NCBI GenBank assembly: GCA_012519455.1
Contig: JAAYQE010000030.1
Location: 1 to 34,174, forward strand
DNA length: 34,174 bases
Direction: 5' to 3'
DNA from: Syntrophomonadaceae bacterium
GTDB lineage: Bacteria > Bacillota > Ch66 > Ch109
Below are positions 17,366 to 26,621 of the stretch, piece by piece. A program made the position numbers and the translations under genes. The notes under the pieces are model-generated. The model had not been told where the DNA came from. It was given only the letters and a program-made list of their open reading frames with translations, and ran no database searches. Positions within the stretch are counted from its first letter, which is position 1, and each line of letters starts with the position of its first letter.

Positions 17366-18316
17366 ATGAAACTACCTGAATTAAAAATTGCCCACGTAAT
17401 TGCTCGTATTCCGATTATACAAGGAGGGATGGCGGTACGAATTTCTACTTCGCGTTTAGCTGGAGCTGTAGCGAATGAAGGCGGTATTGGCATAATCGCG
17501 GCTACGGGGATGAGTGTGGAGGAATTAATAAATGAGATTCGTAAGGCTCGGGCGCTAACAAAGGGGATTATCGGCATCAATTGTTTGTTTGCTGTACGGG
17601 ATTTTGCCAATCTAGTTAAAGCCGCGATACAAGAAAAAATTGACCTGGTGATCTCCGGGGCGGGGTTTTCCCGTGATATGTTTCAATGGGGGAAAGAAGC
17701 TAATATTCCCGTTATTCCAATTGTTTCGTCGGTGCGACTGGCGCGATTATCGGAAAAGCTAGGGGCGGCAGCGGTAGTTGTGGAGGGTAAAGAAGCGGGA
17801 GGACATTTGGGAACAGCCGAGTCTTTAAAGAAGATTTTACCCGAAATAAGAGCTGCCATAAGCATACCGGTGATTGCTGCGGGCGGAATAATTAACGGGC
17901 AGGATATTGTGGAGGCTTTAAAATTGGGAGCCAATGGGGTACAAATGGGGACTCGTTTTGCGGCCAGCGAGGAATCCGGAGCTTCGCAAGAATTCAAAGA
18001 ACTTTATTTACGTTCTGGCTCAGATGAGGTGGTTCTCGTTAAAAGCCCAGTAGGTATGCCTGGTCGAGCCTTGAAAAATGCTTTTTGGGAAAAGTTAGAC
18101 CGGGGAGAGGTTATAGAACTGGATGGTTGTAACGGATGCCTTAAGCATTGTACCGGTGATTATTGTATTATGGAGGCCTTAGAACGAGCTCGATTAGGGG
18201 ATATGGAGAATGGCCTGGTTTTTTCCGGGGAATGCGTGTATAAGATTCGAGAAATCTTACCGGTTAAAACCATTTTTCAGAATCTTTTACAAGAGATCGA
18301 AGCCTGTCCCGGTTAA
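17366..18316 (+). CDS. FabK/nitronate-monooxygenase-like flavoprotein
   Basis: This 316-residue FMN TIM-barrel enzyme belongs to the group that includes enoyl-ACP reductase FabK and nitronate monooxygenase. The N terminus has IPIIQGGMAVRIS. FMN-binding segments are GKEAGGHLG near 150 and IPVIAAGGIINGQD near 172, followed by GANGVQMGTRFAASEES. The C-terminal part has a compact CNGCLKHCTGDYC cluster (Cys 255, 258, 262, 267), which is not part of the catalytic core and looks like a metal or Fe-S site. It lies alone between yajC and sir2, with no fab gene nearby, so the substrate is open. Confidence 0.85.
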   Translation: MKLPELKIAHVIARIPIIQGGMAVRISTSRLAGAVANEGGIGIIAATGMSVEELINEIRKARALTKGIIGINCLFAVRDFANLVKAAIQEKIDLVISGAGFSRDMFQWGKEANIPVIPIVSSVRLARLSEKLGAAAVVVEGKEAGGHLGTAESLKKILPEIRAAISIPVIAAGGIINGQDIVEALKLGANGVQMGTRFAASEESGASQEFKELYLRSGSDEVVLVKSPVGMPGRALKNAFWEKLDRGEVIELDGCNGCLKHCTGDYCIMEALERARLGDMENGLVFSGECVYKIREILPVKTIFQNLLQEIEACPG

Positions 18317-18395
18317 AGATGGGTATCGTGATCGAGGTAAAACAAAACCCGTTTAAATCAGGATTAGGTTTTAGAAGTGTTAGGGAGAGGTAGCC

Positions 18396-19136
18396 TTGAA
18401 TTATTCGGAAAAGATTAAGCAATTAGCCGGATTTATCCGGCAATCACGGCGTGTCTTGGCTCTGACCGGTGCTGGTATTAGTACGGAAAGTGGTATTCCC
18501 GATTTCCGAAGTAAGGGAAGCGGGCTATGGGAAAAAGTAGACCCAATGGAGGTACTTTCGGTGCAGGTCCTAAAACGTAACCCGCAGCGTTTTTATCGGG
18601 AGGGTTTTGTACATTTTTTGAAACTAGAAAACGCCCGGCCAAATCCGGCGCACGAAGTTTTAGGCTGGTTAGAACAGAGAGAGTTTCTAGCCGGCGTTAT
18701 TACCCAGAATATTGACGGCTTGCATCAAAAGGCTGGTTCGCAACGGGTCATGGAAGTACATGGCCATATTCGTACTGGTCATTGTATGCGCTGCCAAAAA
18801 AAATATCCGATGGGGTTTATTCGGGGAAAATTAGATACGGATATAAACCCGCCAAAATGTACCTGTGGTGGACTGCTCCGGCCGGATGTAGCGCTTTTTG
18901 GGGATGCGATGCCTAATGATTTTTGGCGGGCTACAGCTGAAGCAGAGCAAGCGGATTTACTACTGGTCGTAGGTAGTAGTCTGAGTGTATCACCCGCTAA
19001 TAGCTTAACCCGATTGGTAGAACGGGTAGCCATTATTAATCTGGAACCTACGTTATACGATTATCAAGCTGATTTGGTTATCCATGAAAAGGCTAGTCGG
19101 GTTCTACTCGATCTCAAGTCCCAATTGGAAGGTTAA
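18396..19136 (+). CDS. cobB: Sir2-family NAD-dependent protein deacylase
   Basis: This 246-residue sirtuin removes acyl groups from lysines using NAD+. NAD-binding ALTGAGISTESGIPDFRS lies at 22-39, TQNIDGLHQKAG at 103-114, the catalytic His is H122 in VHGH, and the zinc Cys are 130, 133, 155 and 157. The C-terminal VVGSSLSVSPAN is present. The Tyr/Arg pair that marks class III desuccinylases is not seen in the usual position, so it is more likely a deacetylase. The TTG start follows GGGAGAGG. It ends before a good terminator and is therefore monocistronic. Confidence 0.93.
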   Translation: MNYSEKIKQLAGFIRQSRRVLALTGAGISTESGIPDFRSKGSGLWEKVDPMEVLSVQVLKRNPQRFYREGFVHFLKLENARPNPAHEVLGWLEQREFLAGVITQNIDGLHQKAGSQRVMEVHGHIRTGHCMRCQKKYPMGFIRGKLDTDINPPKCTCGGLLRPDVALFGDAMPNDFWRATAEAEQADLLLVVGSSLSVSPANSLTRLVERVAIINLEPTLYDYQADLVIHEKASRVLLDLKSQLEG

Positions 19137-19201
19137 CGCCTCGGATTTACTGGTTCGTTAGTTGGTAACGGCAAAGTCAAAATCTTATATGAATCCTTTT
19201 T

Positions 19202-19245
19202 TAGAGTATCATCGACATGGTAGATACTCTATTATTTTTTCTTTT
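19202..19245 (+). terminator. Rho-independent terminator
   Basis: A 9-bp stem TAGAGTATC/GATACTCTA with a 12-base loop is followed by TTATTTTTTCTTTT. It separates sir2 from pflB. Confidence 0.88.
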
Positions 19246-19339
19246 AGCCCTGATTCGATCGCGTAGCAAGGATAAAAAGGGGTCAAACCTGGAATGATTA
19301 AATCAGGCCTATTTATCTTTGATGGAGGAGAGACAAACT

Positions 19340-21580
19340 ATGATCTATTGCGACGAATGGCAGGGTTTTCAACCGGGAATTTGGCAACGCGAAATAGATG
19401 TACGCGATTTTATTCAACAAAATTATACGCCATATATGGAAGGACCGGGTTTTCTACAACCCGCCAGCGAGCGTACTTTACAGTTATGGGAAAAAGTATT
19501 GGAATTAATGAAAGCCGAACGTGAGGCGAACGGGGTCTTAGATATGGATACCGATGTCGTCTCTTCTATCGTATCCCATGCTCCCGGGTATATTGATCGG
19601 GATTTGGAAATCGTTGTCGGTTTACAAACCGATCAGCCGTTAAAAAGAGCGATCATGCCGGCTGGTGGGGTACGTACCGTTAGAGCATCCCTGGAGGCTC
19701 GGGGTAAGGAGCTAAGCCCGGAGATTGAAAGAATTTTTACGCAATACCGTAAGACCCATAATGATGCGGTCTTTGATGTTTACACTACAGAAATGAGGCG
19801 GGCCCGGAAAGCGGGGATTATTACCGGTCTGCCGGACGCCTACGGTCGAGGAAGGATAATTGGGGACTACCGTCGGGTTGCCTTGTATGGGGTAGATCTT
19901 TTAATTAGGGATCGTCGGAGATATTTGGAAGAATCCCTGACGGTAGAGGTAATGACAGAAGAAATAATTCGGTTGCGGGAGGAAATTAACGATCAGATAG
20001 AAGCTTTGGAACAACTCAAACAGATGGCTCAAACTTACGGTTTGGATATTGGTAACCCGGCTCGCAATGCACGGGAGGCAGTACAATGGACATATTTTGC
20101 TTATTTAGGGGCCGTTAAAGAGCAAAATGGAGCGGCCATGAGCCTGGGACGTATTTCTTCTTTTCTGGATATTTATCTAGAGCGAGACCGGCAAAAGGAA
20201 ATTCTAAATGAAGTAGAAGCACAGGAACTGATTGATCAACTGATAATAAAATTAAGAATGGTTCGTTTTTTGCGGACCCCTCAGTACGACGAGTTATTCA
20301 GTGGGGATCCGGTCTGGACCACAGAAGCAATTGGGGGAATGGGAATAGACGGTCGTACGCTAGTAACGCGGACATCTTACCGGTTGCTGCATACGCTATT
20401 TAATCTGGGGCCGGCTCCTGAACCAAACATGACCATACTCTGGTCGCAACACCTACCACCCAGCTTTAAAGAATATTGTACCAAGGTAACGATTCATTCT
20501 AACTCCTTACAATATGAAAATGATGATCTGATGCGCCCTTACTGGGGCGATGATTATGCGATTGCTTGTTGTGTGTCGGCTATGCGCCTAGGTAAGCAGA
20601 TGCAGTTTTTTGGGGCGCGCGTAAATCTGGCGAAAGCTTTACTCTATGCCATCAATGGTGGCGTAGATGAAAAGTTGGAAATGCCCGTGGCCCAGGGATT
20701 ACGACCGATTACGCGTGATATATTAGACTATGCAGAACTCTGGGCAGCTTTTGATCGGGTATTAGATTGGTTAGCTCGTTTATACGTCAATACCTTAAAT
20801 GCAATTCACTATATGCATGATAAATACGCTTTTGAACGGTTGGAATTTGCGCTCCACGATCCCCTTATTTATCGTACTATGGCTTTTGGGATTGCGGGAT
20901 TATCCGTGGTAGTGGACTCCTTATCGGCAGTTAAATATGCCCGGGTCAAAGTAAAGCGGAATCCGGCCGGTTTAGCGACAGATTTTGAGATTGAGGGAGA
21001 ATATCCATCGTTTGGCAACAGTGATGCCCGGGTAGATGAAATTGCCATTGAAGTAGTACGTACATTTATAGAGAAGTTAAAGCGAACTCCTACCTATAGA
21101 CATTCTGAGCATACCCTATCAATTCTGACCATTACCTCCAATGTGGTCTACGGACAAAAAACGGGGGCCACTCCAGATGGGCGAAAAGCCGGAGAACCGT
21201 TTGCCCCGGGCGCAAATCCGATGCACGGACGGGATCATCGGGGCGCTTTAGCTTCTTTGAATTCGGTAGCGCGGATACCGTATCATTATGCGCTGGATGG
21301 TATATCCTATACGTTTTCGATTGTACCCAAGGCCCTGGGGCGTGAGGAAACCGATCGAGTGAAAAATTTAGTTACCTTGTTGGATGGTTACTTTGCCCAG
21401 GGTGGGCATCACATCAACGTTAATGTTTTAGAACGAGAAACCTTACTCCACGCGATGGAGCATCCGGAAAAATACCCCCAGCTAACGATTCGGGTTTCCG
21501 GGTATGCGGTAAACTTTATTAAATTAACTCGAGAACAGCAACTAGATGTAATTAATCGGACCTTTCATTCCAAAATATAA
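19340..21580 (+). CDS. pflB: Pyruvate formate-lyase (formate C-acetyltransferase)
   Basis: This 746-residue glycyl-radical enzyme converts pyruvate and CoA to acetyl-CoA and formate. The catalytic Cys pair is C410-C411 in [19 protein letters not shown], and the radical Gly is G721 in RVSGYAVNF, 25 residues from the end as in E. coli PflB. The stretch around [20 protein letters not shown] marks true PFL rather than a diol or glycerol dehydratase. The ATG at 19340 is chosen because GGAGGAG (19322-19328) precedes it; the ATG at 19319 overlaps that site. Its activase gene follows 24 bases later. Confidence 0.97.
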   Translation: MIYCDEWQGFQPGIWQREIDVRDFIQQNYTPYMEGPGFLQPASERTLQLWEKVLELMKAEREANGVLDMDTDVVSSIVSHAPGYIDRDLEIVVGLQTDQPLKRAIMPAGGVRTVRASLEARGKELSPEIERIFTQYRKTHNDAVFDVYTTEMRRARKAGIITGLPDAYGRGRIIGDYRRVALYGVDLLIRDRRRYLEESLTVEVMTEEIIRLREEINDQIEALEQLKQMAQTYGLDIGNPARNAREAVQWTYFAYLGAVKEQNGAAMSLGRISSFLDIYLERDRQKEILNEVEAQELIDQLIIKLRMVRFLRTPQYDELFSGDPVWTTEAIGGMGIDGRTLVTRTSYRLLHTLFNLGPAPEPNMTILWSQHLPPSFKEYCTKVTIHSNSLQYENDDLMRPYWGDDYAIACCVSAMRLGKQMQFFGARVNLAKALLYAINGGVDEKLEMPVAQGLRPITRDILDYAELWAAFDRVLDWLARLYVNTLNAIHYMHDKYAFERLEFALHDPLIYRTMAFGIAGLSVVVDSLSAVKYARVKVKRNPAGLATDFEIEGEYPSFGNSDARVDEIAIEVVRTFIEKLKRTPTYRHSEHTLSILTITSNVVYGQKTGATPDGRKAGEPFAPGANPMHGRDHRGALASLNSVARIPYHYALDGISYTFSIVPKALGREETDRVKNLVTLLDGYFAQGGHHINVNVLERETLLHAMEHPEKYPQLTIRVSGYAVNFIKLTREQQLDVINRTFHSKI

Positions 21581-21604
21581 ATAGTAAAGAGCAGGAAGAT
21601 GATC

Positions 21605-22345
21605 ATGCACCATATCGGTTATATTCATTCGATAGAAAGTTTGGGTACCCTGGATGGACCGGGTCTGCGTTATGTCTTATTCTTGCAGGGTTGTCCGCTT
21701 AGGTGTGCTTATTGTCATAACCCGGATACCTGGTCGTTATATCGGGGACGGCGAGTAACCGTTACGGAGATCCTGACGGACATTAAACAGTATTTACCTT
21801 ATTTTGCTGGGGGGCGAGGTGGAGTTACGGTCTCGGGAGGAGAACCACTGCTTCAGGCCCCGTTTTTGACGCAACTGTTTCAAGCCTTAAAAAAGCTGGA
21901 TATTCATACGGCCCTGGATACGAGCGGTTACGTGGATGTTGAAAAGGTGGAAAACTTGTTGCGTTATACGGACTTAGTCCTTTTATCCATTAAACATTCA
22001 GACCCTTTAAAGCATCAGCTTCTGACCGAGCATTTACCCTATAAACCTTTACGTTTGGCCCGGTATTTAACGCGTATCGGTAAGCCCGTGTGGATTCGTT
22101 ATGTTTTAGTTCCCGGATTAACCGATGCCGAGGCGGATATAACAGCCCTGGCTGAATTAGTCAATTCTATGCCGAATGTAGAGCGCCTTGAAGTTTTACC
22201 TTATCATGATTTAGGGGTAAGAAAGTGGGAAGAATTAGGACTGGAATACCGTTTAGGTGAAATATTACCCCCGGAGGAAGCCTATACGGAAAAGACACGT
22301 AATTTTTTACGAACCCTGGTTAGTCCTACGGTAAAAGTCAGCTAA
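21605..22345 (+). CDS. pflA: Pyruvate formate-lyase activating enzyme
   Basis: This 247-residue radical-SAM activase makes the glycyl radical on PflB. The CxxxCxxC motif is Cys 30, 34 and 37 in LQGCPLRCAYCHNPDTW. Other SAM motifs are VTVSGGEPLLQ and LDTSGYV. There is no extra ferredoxin-like insert, as expected for PflA rather than dehydratase activases. The ATG at 21605 has AGGAAG six bases upstream; the ATG at 21599 is too close to it. The pair with pflB is an operon. PFL activity implies strictly anaerobic growth, since the radical is oxygen sensitive. Confidence 0.96.
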   Translation: MHHIGYIHSIESLGTLDGPGLRYVLFLQGCPLRCAYCHNPDTWSLYRGRRVTVTEILTDIKQYLPYFAGGRGGVTVSGGEPLLQAPFLTQLFQALKKLDIHTALDTSGYVDVEKVENLLRYTDLVLLSIKHSDPLKHQLLTEHLPYKPLRLARYLTRIGKPVWIRYVLVPGLTDAEADITALAELVNSMPNVERLEVLPYHDLGVRKWEELGLEYRLGEILPPEEAYTEKTRNFLRTLVSPTVKVS

Positions 22346-22527
22346 AGGTTAAAGAGAGCAAGCGCCGTGGGGTTGTACAAAAAAGCGCACATAGGCGTAA
22401 AATAGATTAAATTGAATAAAAAGGAAGGTATATAAAAAAGTATGACGAAATACCTGGCATATGTTAGAATTAGATCAGTAGAAGATTGAAACCGCAGTTA
22501 TTTATAAAATAAGGAGAGGATCACCGG

Positions 22528-23508
22528 GTGCACAACAACGTAGAACAGATCAAGGAGGGTATGTATCAGGCTGGGTACATATGTGATGACAAAACAGCAA
22601 CGACTCTTTTTTTATCGGAGGCTTTACATAAGCCTATTTTGGTGGAAGGGCCGGCCGGGGTTGGCAAAACCGCCATCGCTCAAGCTTTCAGCCGTTTGAA
22701 GGATCTTCCTCTGATTCGCTTACAGTGTTATGAAGGCATTGATGAGTCTAAAGCCCTGTATGAATGGGATTACAAGCGACAATTACTTCATATCCAGGCC
22801 GTAGCCAACCAACAGTTAGATGTTGAAGAAGTAGAGGAGGATATTTTTTCTGATCATTTTCTTCTCCGGCGACCATTGCTTCATTCCATCAGTTTTAACC
22901 AGCCTACCGTTCTTTTGATTGATGAGATAGATAAGGTAGATTTCGAATTTGAGGCCATGCTCCTTGAGCTCCTATCTGAATTTCAAGTCACTATTCCAGA
23001 ATTCGGAACGATTAAAGCTAACTTTGCCCCCTACGTATTTCTTACCTCTAACGCTACGCGTGAACTGTCAGAAGCCCTTAAACGGCGTTGTCTGTATATG
23101 TATTTAGATTTTCCAACCCCGGAACTAGAAGAAAGAATTTTACTACTTAAAATTCCCGAAATCCCGAATCAACTGGCCGGTCAGATCGCCGAGGTAGTGC
23201 GTAAAATCAGGCAGGTTCGTTTAAAGAAATTGCCTAGTGTAGCGGAAAGTATTGATTGGGCCCGTTCTTTAATTTGCCTGGGAAAAGAGGAATTAGATAC
23301 CGAGATAACGCTACAAACGTTAAATATTCTGGCTAAGTATCAAGAAGATTGTATTAAACTGGATCAAATGGTACAGACGCAAAATAGTTTAAATTTTCAA
23401 CCCCTAGTAGGTGACCATTTGGAAATGTATGAATCCCGACCAACATCGGAAACAGTCAAGCCCCTATTTAATCCAACGGAAAGGTTTAAGAATCGGTCGA
23501 AAAAGTAA
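22528..23508 (+). CDS. MoxR-type AAA+ ATPase
   Basis: This 326-residue AAA+ ATPase of the MoxR group has Walker A EGPAGVGKTA (40-49), Walker B LLIDEIDKVD (129-138), a sensor-1 Asn in FLTSNATRELSEALKRRC near 173 and the sensor-2 lid that follows. MoxR ATPases act with VWA proteins as chaperones for metal-cofactor insertion or complex assembly. The GTG start follows GGAGAGG. The VWA gene begins 51 bases downstream, so the two form a pair. The client cannot be read here because no carbon-monoxide dehydrogenase or methanol dehydrogenase gene is near. The C-terminal 40 residues are hydrophilic and not family-like. Confidence 0.92.
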   Translation: MHNNVEQIKEGMYQAGYICDDKTATTLFLSEALHKPILVEGPAGVGKTAIAQAFSRLKDLPLIRLQCYEGIDESKALYEWDYKRQLLHIQAVANQQLDVEEVEEDIFSDHFLLRRPLLHSISFNQPTVLLIDEIDKVDFEFEAMLLELLSEFQVTIPEFGTIKANFAPYVFLTSNATRELSEALKRRCLYMYLDFPTPELEERILLLKIPEIPNQLAGQIAEVVRKIRQVRLKKLPSVAESIDWARSLICLGKEELDTEITLQTLNILAKYQEDCIKLDQMVQTQNSLNFQPLVGDHLEMYESRPTSETVKPLFNPTERFKNRSKK

Positions 23509-23559
23509 GTAAAGGTTAGATGAAAAGCTAGATTATTATTTTAAGATAAGGGTGAGGGT

Positions 23560-24669
23560 ATGTCCCTTTTTGATACCATGCAGCGGTTTTTTGAGGATCT
23601 AAGGCGAGAAGGAATACCGGTTTCCCCCAGTCATGCGGAAGACTGTTATCGTGCCTTGACCTTAATTGATTGGTCTATAGAAGATTTTTTTTATGCTTCT
23701 ATGTTTACCACCTTGGTCAAAGATTACCATTATAAGCCTCTATTTGATGACGTCTATCGTCGTTATTTTAAGGTGCCCACAGATATAAGCCGCCTTCAAT
23801 TGTTTAAATTGACGTCCCCGGAAAAGGAGGCGGATACCAAAGCGCCGGGTGAGATGGAAGGCCCTCCTACTTCTGAAGGAGTGGAAAGTCAAGGAACTTA
23901 TATTAATAAAAATGCTTCAGCGCCTGACGGTCGGAAAAACCCCTTGGTGCAGGATTTTCGTTTGGATAGCCTGGATGATGTACGACGGATGGAGGTTTTA
24001 TTTCCGCTTATCGCCAAGCGTTTAGCCTCTAAAATGATTATTAAGACGAAACGTAATGACCAAAATAAGGTCAATTTCCGGCGTACCTTGCGTCGCAGTA
24101 TGTCAACCGGGGGAATTCCGGTGGAGCTTATTACCCAGCGCAAACAAAAGGAAAAGCCGGTGATCATGGCTTTGTGTGATGTTTCCGTGTCGGTATTACA
24201 GTTTAGCTGTTTTGCTCTGGCCCTACTAGCGTCTTTGGAAAAGTTTTTTCAGCATGTACGGAGTTTTGGTTTTGTCGACGAAATTGATGAGATTACCCAC
24301 ATGTTAAAGCATGCGGACCCCGTAACCCTGCGCACCAGTGTGTTAAAAAACGCTAAAGTAGTTGGCGAAAGAGGATACACCAATTATGGTTTATCTTTCA
24401 AAAATTTTTTAGAGCGCTATGGCAGCCAGCTCTCATTAAAAACAACGGTATTAATCTTTGGTGATGCACGGAATAACTGGTTTCATGACCAGTCTTGGGC
24501 TCTGGAAGAAATTCGTAATCGCACCAAAAAGATTTACTGGTTTAATCCCGAAGAACAGGAAAGCTGGTCTACCGGAGATAGTAGGATGAAGGAGTACCTG
24601 AAGTACTGTGACGGCTATTTTGAAGTTACTAATTTGCTGCAAATGGAGGAAGCTTTTAGTCAATTCTAA
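23560..24669 (+). CDS. CoxE-like VWA-domain protein
   Basis: This 369-residue protein has an N-terminal helical domain (about 1-85), a low-complexity linker (about 90-130) and a C-terminal von Willebrand A domain. The MIDAS motif DVSVS is at 207-211 (ALCDVSVSVLQFS), with the later TNYG and FGDAR segments supplying the other metal ligands. It belongs with CoxE-type VWA proteins that pair with MoxR ATPases. The upstream AAA+ gene is its likely partner. It has no membrane segment. The function of the pair in this organism is unknown. Confidence 0.9.
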   Translation: MSLFDTMQRFFEDLRREGIPVSPSHAEDCYRALTLIDWSIEDFFYASMFTTLVKDYHYKPLFDDVYRRYFKVPTDISRLQLFKLTSPEKEADTKAPGEMEGPPTSEGVESQGTYINKNASAPDGRKNPLVQDFRLDSLDDVRRMEVLFPLIAKRLASKMIIKTKRNDQNKVNFRRTLRRSMSTGGIPVELITQRKQKEKPVIMALCDVSVSVLQFSCFALALLASLEKFFQHVRSFGFVDEIDEITHMLKHADPVTLRTSVLKNAKVVGERGYTNYGLSFKNFLERYGSQLSLKTTVLIFGDARNNWFHDQSWALEEIRNRTKKIYWFNPEEQESWSTGDSRMKEYLKYCDGYFEVTNLLQMEEAFSQF

Positions 24670-24741
24670 TCGAATCTTTATAATTGTTTTAATTTTTGGG
24701 TAAAATTTGTAAGGATTTCAGATAGTTCGGGAGGGTTAATA

Positions 24742-25215
24742 ATGGGTAAGGCGCTATCAGAAAGGTTGCCGGCCAATATTTATAATTTTTTCCAAAGTAA
24801 TACTATGACCGGGGTTGCCTCAACGATTGATGACGATGACTATCCGCGCGGAGCGCCAATGTCTCTTTTTTATGCGTTAGATGACCGAACTTTAGTTATG
24901 GGAACCCAAAATGGTTCGCAAACCTTTAAAAATGCAGAGCGTTCGGGCAAGATTGCGCTTACTTTTTTTAATGAGGGTGATATTGCTTTTAGTCTTCGGG
25001 GCCGTGTTTGGGTTTTTAAAAGGACTATGGAAAGCAGTAAATATTTAGGCATTCTAGTAGTAGAGATCGAAGCGGTTAAAAGTGATGTAGCGGTAGATGT
25101 GGAAGTCTCCGAGGGGATAAAAATAAAATATCGTTCTCCGAAGTGGGAAGATTTTATTAATCGGGTTTTAAAAGAGTTACGCCGTTATACCCTGAATGAC
25201 ATCCGCGATAATTAA
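24742..25215 (+). CDS. Pyridoxamine 5'-phosphate oxidase-fold protein
   Basis: This 157-residue protein is of the PNPOx-like split-barrel fold. The opening LPANIYNFFQSNTMTGVAST and the following PRGAPMSLFYALDDRTLVMGT then GSQTFKNAERSGKIALTFF are typical of the FMN- or heme-binding small members. It lacks the residues of true PdxH and the length is that of uncharacterised members. The ATG follows GGGAGGG. It lies 72 bases after the VWA gene and may or may not belong to that unit. Ligand and reaction are unknown. Confidence 0.8.
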   Translation: MGKALSERLPANIYNFFQSNTMTGVASTIDDDDYPRGAPMSLFYALDDRTLVMGTQNGSQTFKNAERSGKIALTFFNEGDIAFSLRGRVWVFKRTMESSKYLGILVVEIEAVKSDVAVDVEVSEGIKIKYRSPKWEDFINRVLKELRRYTLNDIRDN

Positions 25216-25217
25216 TT

Positions 25218-25436
25218 CTACGGATAAAGACCGTGCTTTCGGGCGAGGGCTACTCCTTTATGTATCGCTTCTACTTTAGACATAGCGTTAAATGTTTCGA
25301 CTTGGGCATAGTTATTGCGTCCCGGTTTTAAAACTACATATTCGGTCGTGAACTGGTTTTTCTCTGATGGAAAGCTACAAAAAGCGATCCAAAATTTTTC
25401 GTGGATATAGATTCGATTGCTGTATTTATTTGTCAT
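25218..25436 (-). CDS. Small protein of unknown function
   Basis: This 72-residue soluble protein converges on the previous gene with two bases between the stops. The ATG at 25436 has AAAGGGGTGG upstream on the minus strand; the longer frame adds a non-conserved basic N terminus and is rejected. The sequence shows a beta-rich first half (RIYIHEKFWIAFCSF) and a helical end (SKVEAIHKGVALARKHGLYP). I recognise no family. Confidence 0.65.
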   Translation of the reverse strand: MTNKYSNRIYIHEKFWIAFCSFPSEKNQFTTEYVVLKPGRNNYAQVETFNAMSKVEAIHKGVALARKHGLYP

Positions 25437-25547
25437 CCTAATCCACCCCTTTTTTGGTCGGGATAGGGAAAGTAATCTCATTCACATTATACATCTGGAA
25501 CCGGGTATTTGTAAACCGTTACTAATGGATATCAATCAAGAAGTAAG

Positions 25548-25582
25548 AAAGGACCGGGATTGATGCTTCCCGGTCCTGTGTC
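25548..25582 (-). terminator. Terminator of the 35-residue minus-strand gene
   Basis: On the minus strand GGACCGGGA and TCCCGGTCC pair across an 8-base loop and are followed by TTTCTTACTT. It lies 37 bases after the stop of the small gene at 25619. Confidence 0.75.
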
Positions 25583-25618
25583 TTTTGTAGGGGTTAGCTC
25601 GGCTCAGGGTACGTATTT

Positions 25619-25726
25619 TTAGTAATAATAGCCGCGACCCAGACAGCATTGAATAACCAGAAGGACAGCTATACAGTAGGCCAAATTACTAAAAATACCA
25701 CAGCCATATTCTTCAATTTTGGACAT
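25619..25726 (-). CDS. 35-residue Cys-rich hydrophobic miniprotein
   Basis: This short gene has its own strong ribosome binding site (AAGGAGGG on the minus strand, seven bases before the ATG at 25726) and its own terminator. The product begins MSKIEEYGCG, has a hydrophobic middle (NLAYCIAVLLVIQCC) and ends LGRGYYY, with four Cys. The layout, with a short polar start, one membrane-spanning stretch and a Gly/Tyr tail, is reminiscent of small spore or membrane miniproteins of Bacillota. I cannot assign a family. Confidence 0.6.
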   Translation of the reverse strand: MSKIEEYGCGIFSNLAYCIAVLLVIQCCLGRGYYY

Positions 25727-25919
25727 TTAGGCTTCCCTCCTTGATTAAAATAAGGGTTTCATCTTCGTTCGTATTATATTCATGAGAATTATATAATGTT
25801 CCAAAAAACATCTATAATACCAAACAACGGGGATCAAGCCTTAATCTTGGTAATTAGGTAACCAATGTTCGGTAATAACCATAAAATGTACCAGGAATTA
25901 CATTTAGGAGGGTAGGAAG

Positions 25920-26360
25920 ATGAACCATTATCATGATTCGTTGATGGAGGAAGATTTAATGGGGGGGCCACTAGAGTACGAAATGGAAGAATGGTCTACG
26001 GAAGAGTGGGGAGAAGAGGAGATGGGGGGACCGATACTCCCGGAGTACCCACCTGGTTATCGGAGGCATTTTCATTCCTATCAGAATAGAACTAGCGTAG
26101 ACCGTGCTCACGATCATCGGATGGGGGGCTTCACCGGTTTTGCGGTTAATTTTTTAGGTACCCATGTTCATCGTTACATGGGCGTAACCTCAAGAGATAT
26201 GGATCATAGGCATCGTTACGCCGGGTGGACCGAACGAGCTATGGGTCCGTTGGGGACGCATGTCCATAATTATTCTGGTACTACTTCGACTAATAGAGGC
26301 CACGATCATAGGTATCGGGGTCGTACTAGTCGGCCTCGTAGATCTAATATTGCCTATTAA
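25920..26360 (+). CDS. His-rich YmaF-like protein
   Basis: This 146-residue protein has an acidic N terminus (about 1-45, rich in Glu and Met with two MGGP units) followed by four His-rich repeats of the YmaF type. The repeats alternate H-V/F-H-x-Y and H-D/R-H-R units: RHFHSYQNRTS, AHDHRMGGFTG, THVHRYMGVTS, MDHRHRYAGWT, THVHNYSGTTS and GHDHRYRGRTS. The regular His spacing suggests divalent-metal binding. No signal peptide is present. It starts with an ATG after AGGAGGG and is closed by a terminator. YmaF proteins are uncharacterised; a spore or coat location is often suggested but not shown here. Confidence 0.8.
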   Translation: MNHYHDSLMEEDLMGGPLEYEMEEWSTEEWGEEEMGGPILPEYPPGYRRHFHSYQNRTSVDRAHDHRMGGFTGFAVNFLGTHVHRYMGVTSRDMDHRHRYAGWTERAMGPLGTHVHNYSGTTSTNRGHDHRYRGRTSRPRRSNIAY

Positions 26361-26378
26361 AAATAAAGGATCAAACCG

Positions 26379-26414
26379 TAAAGGGTGCCTAAAAAAATAT
26401 TTTGGCACCCTTTA
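26379..26414 (+). terminator. Rho-independent terminator
   Basis: An 11-bp stem TAAAGGGTGCC/GGCACCCTTTA, with an A/T-rich loop, closes the YmaF-like gene. Confidence 0.8.
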
Positions 26415-26415
26415 A

Positions 26416-26589
26416 CTAGAAAGCTTTCGGATCATGAAAATCAATATTTTCTAATAAAATACAAAAAGTTTGGAAATTCAACGTCTTTTTAATCTCGAAG
26501 TCGCTTAGATGCCCAAGGACGATGTGCCCTATTTCGTGCATTAATGTCCATCGAATGCGCTCAGGGAGCTTGTTTTTATTTATATAACA
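26416..26589 (-). pseudogene. ImmA/IrrE-type metallopeptidase fragment
   Basis: A minus-strand frame of 57 codons reads LPERIRWTLMHEIGHIVLGH and continues about 35 residues to a stop at 26416. This is the zinc-site segment of the ImmA/IrrE (DUF955) family, with HEIGH encoded by 26524-26538. The family is normally 120 residues or more. An in-frame stop cuts it off upstream (26590-26592), and no start codon or ribosome binding site precedes it, so the N-terminal half is lost. Intact ImmA proteins cleave an XRE repressor in integrative elements and phages. An XRE fragment lies about 0.9 kb upstream on the same strand. Confidence 0.75.
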
Positions 26590-26621
26590 TTAATGTCGAA
26601 ATGTCCTTAAAATGCCTATAA

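Noticed and set aside
22442-22489. A 15-residue ORF MTKYLAYVRIRSVED after AAGGAAGG
   Set aside because: It recalls the start of a serine recombinase (YVRVS), but stops after 15 residues and no recombinase follows. A chance or relic match cannot be told apart.
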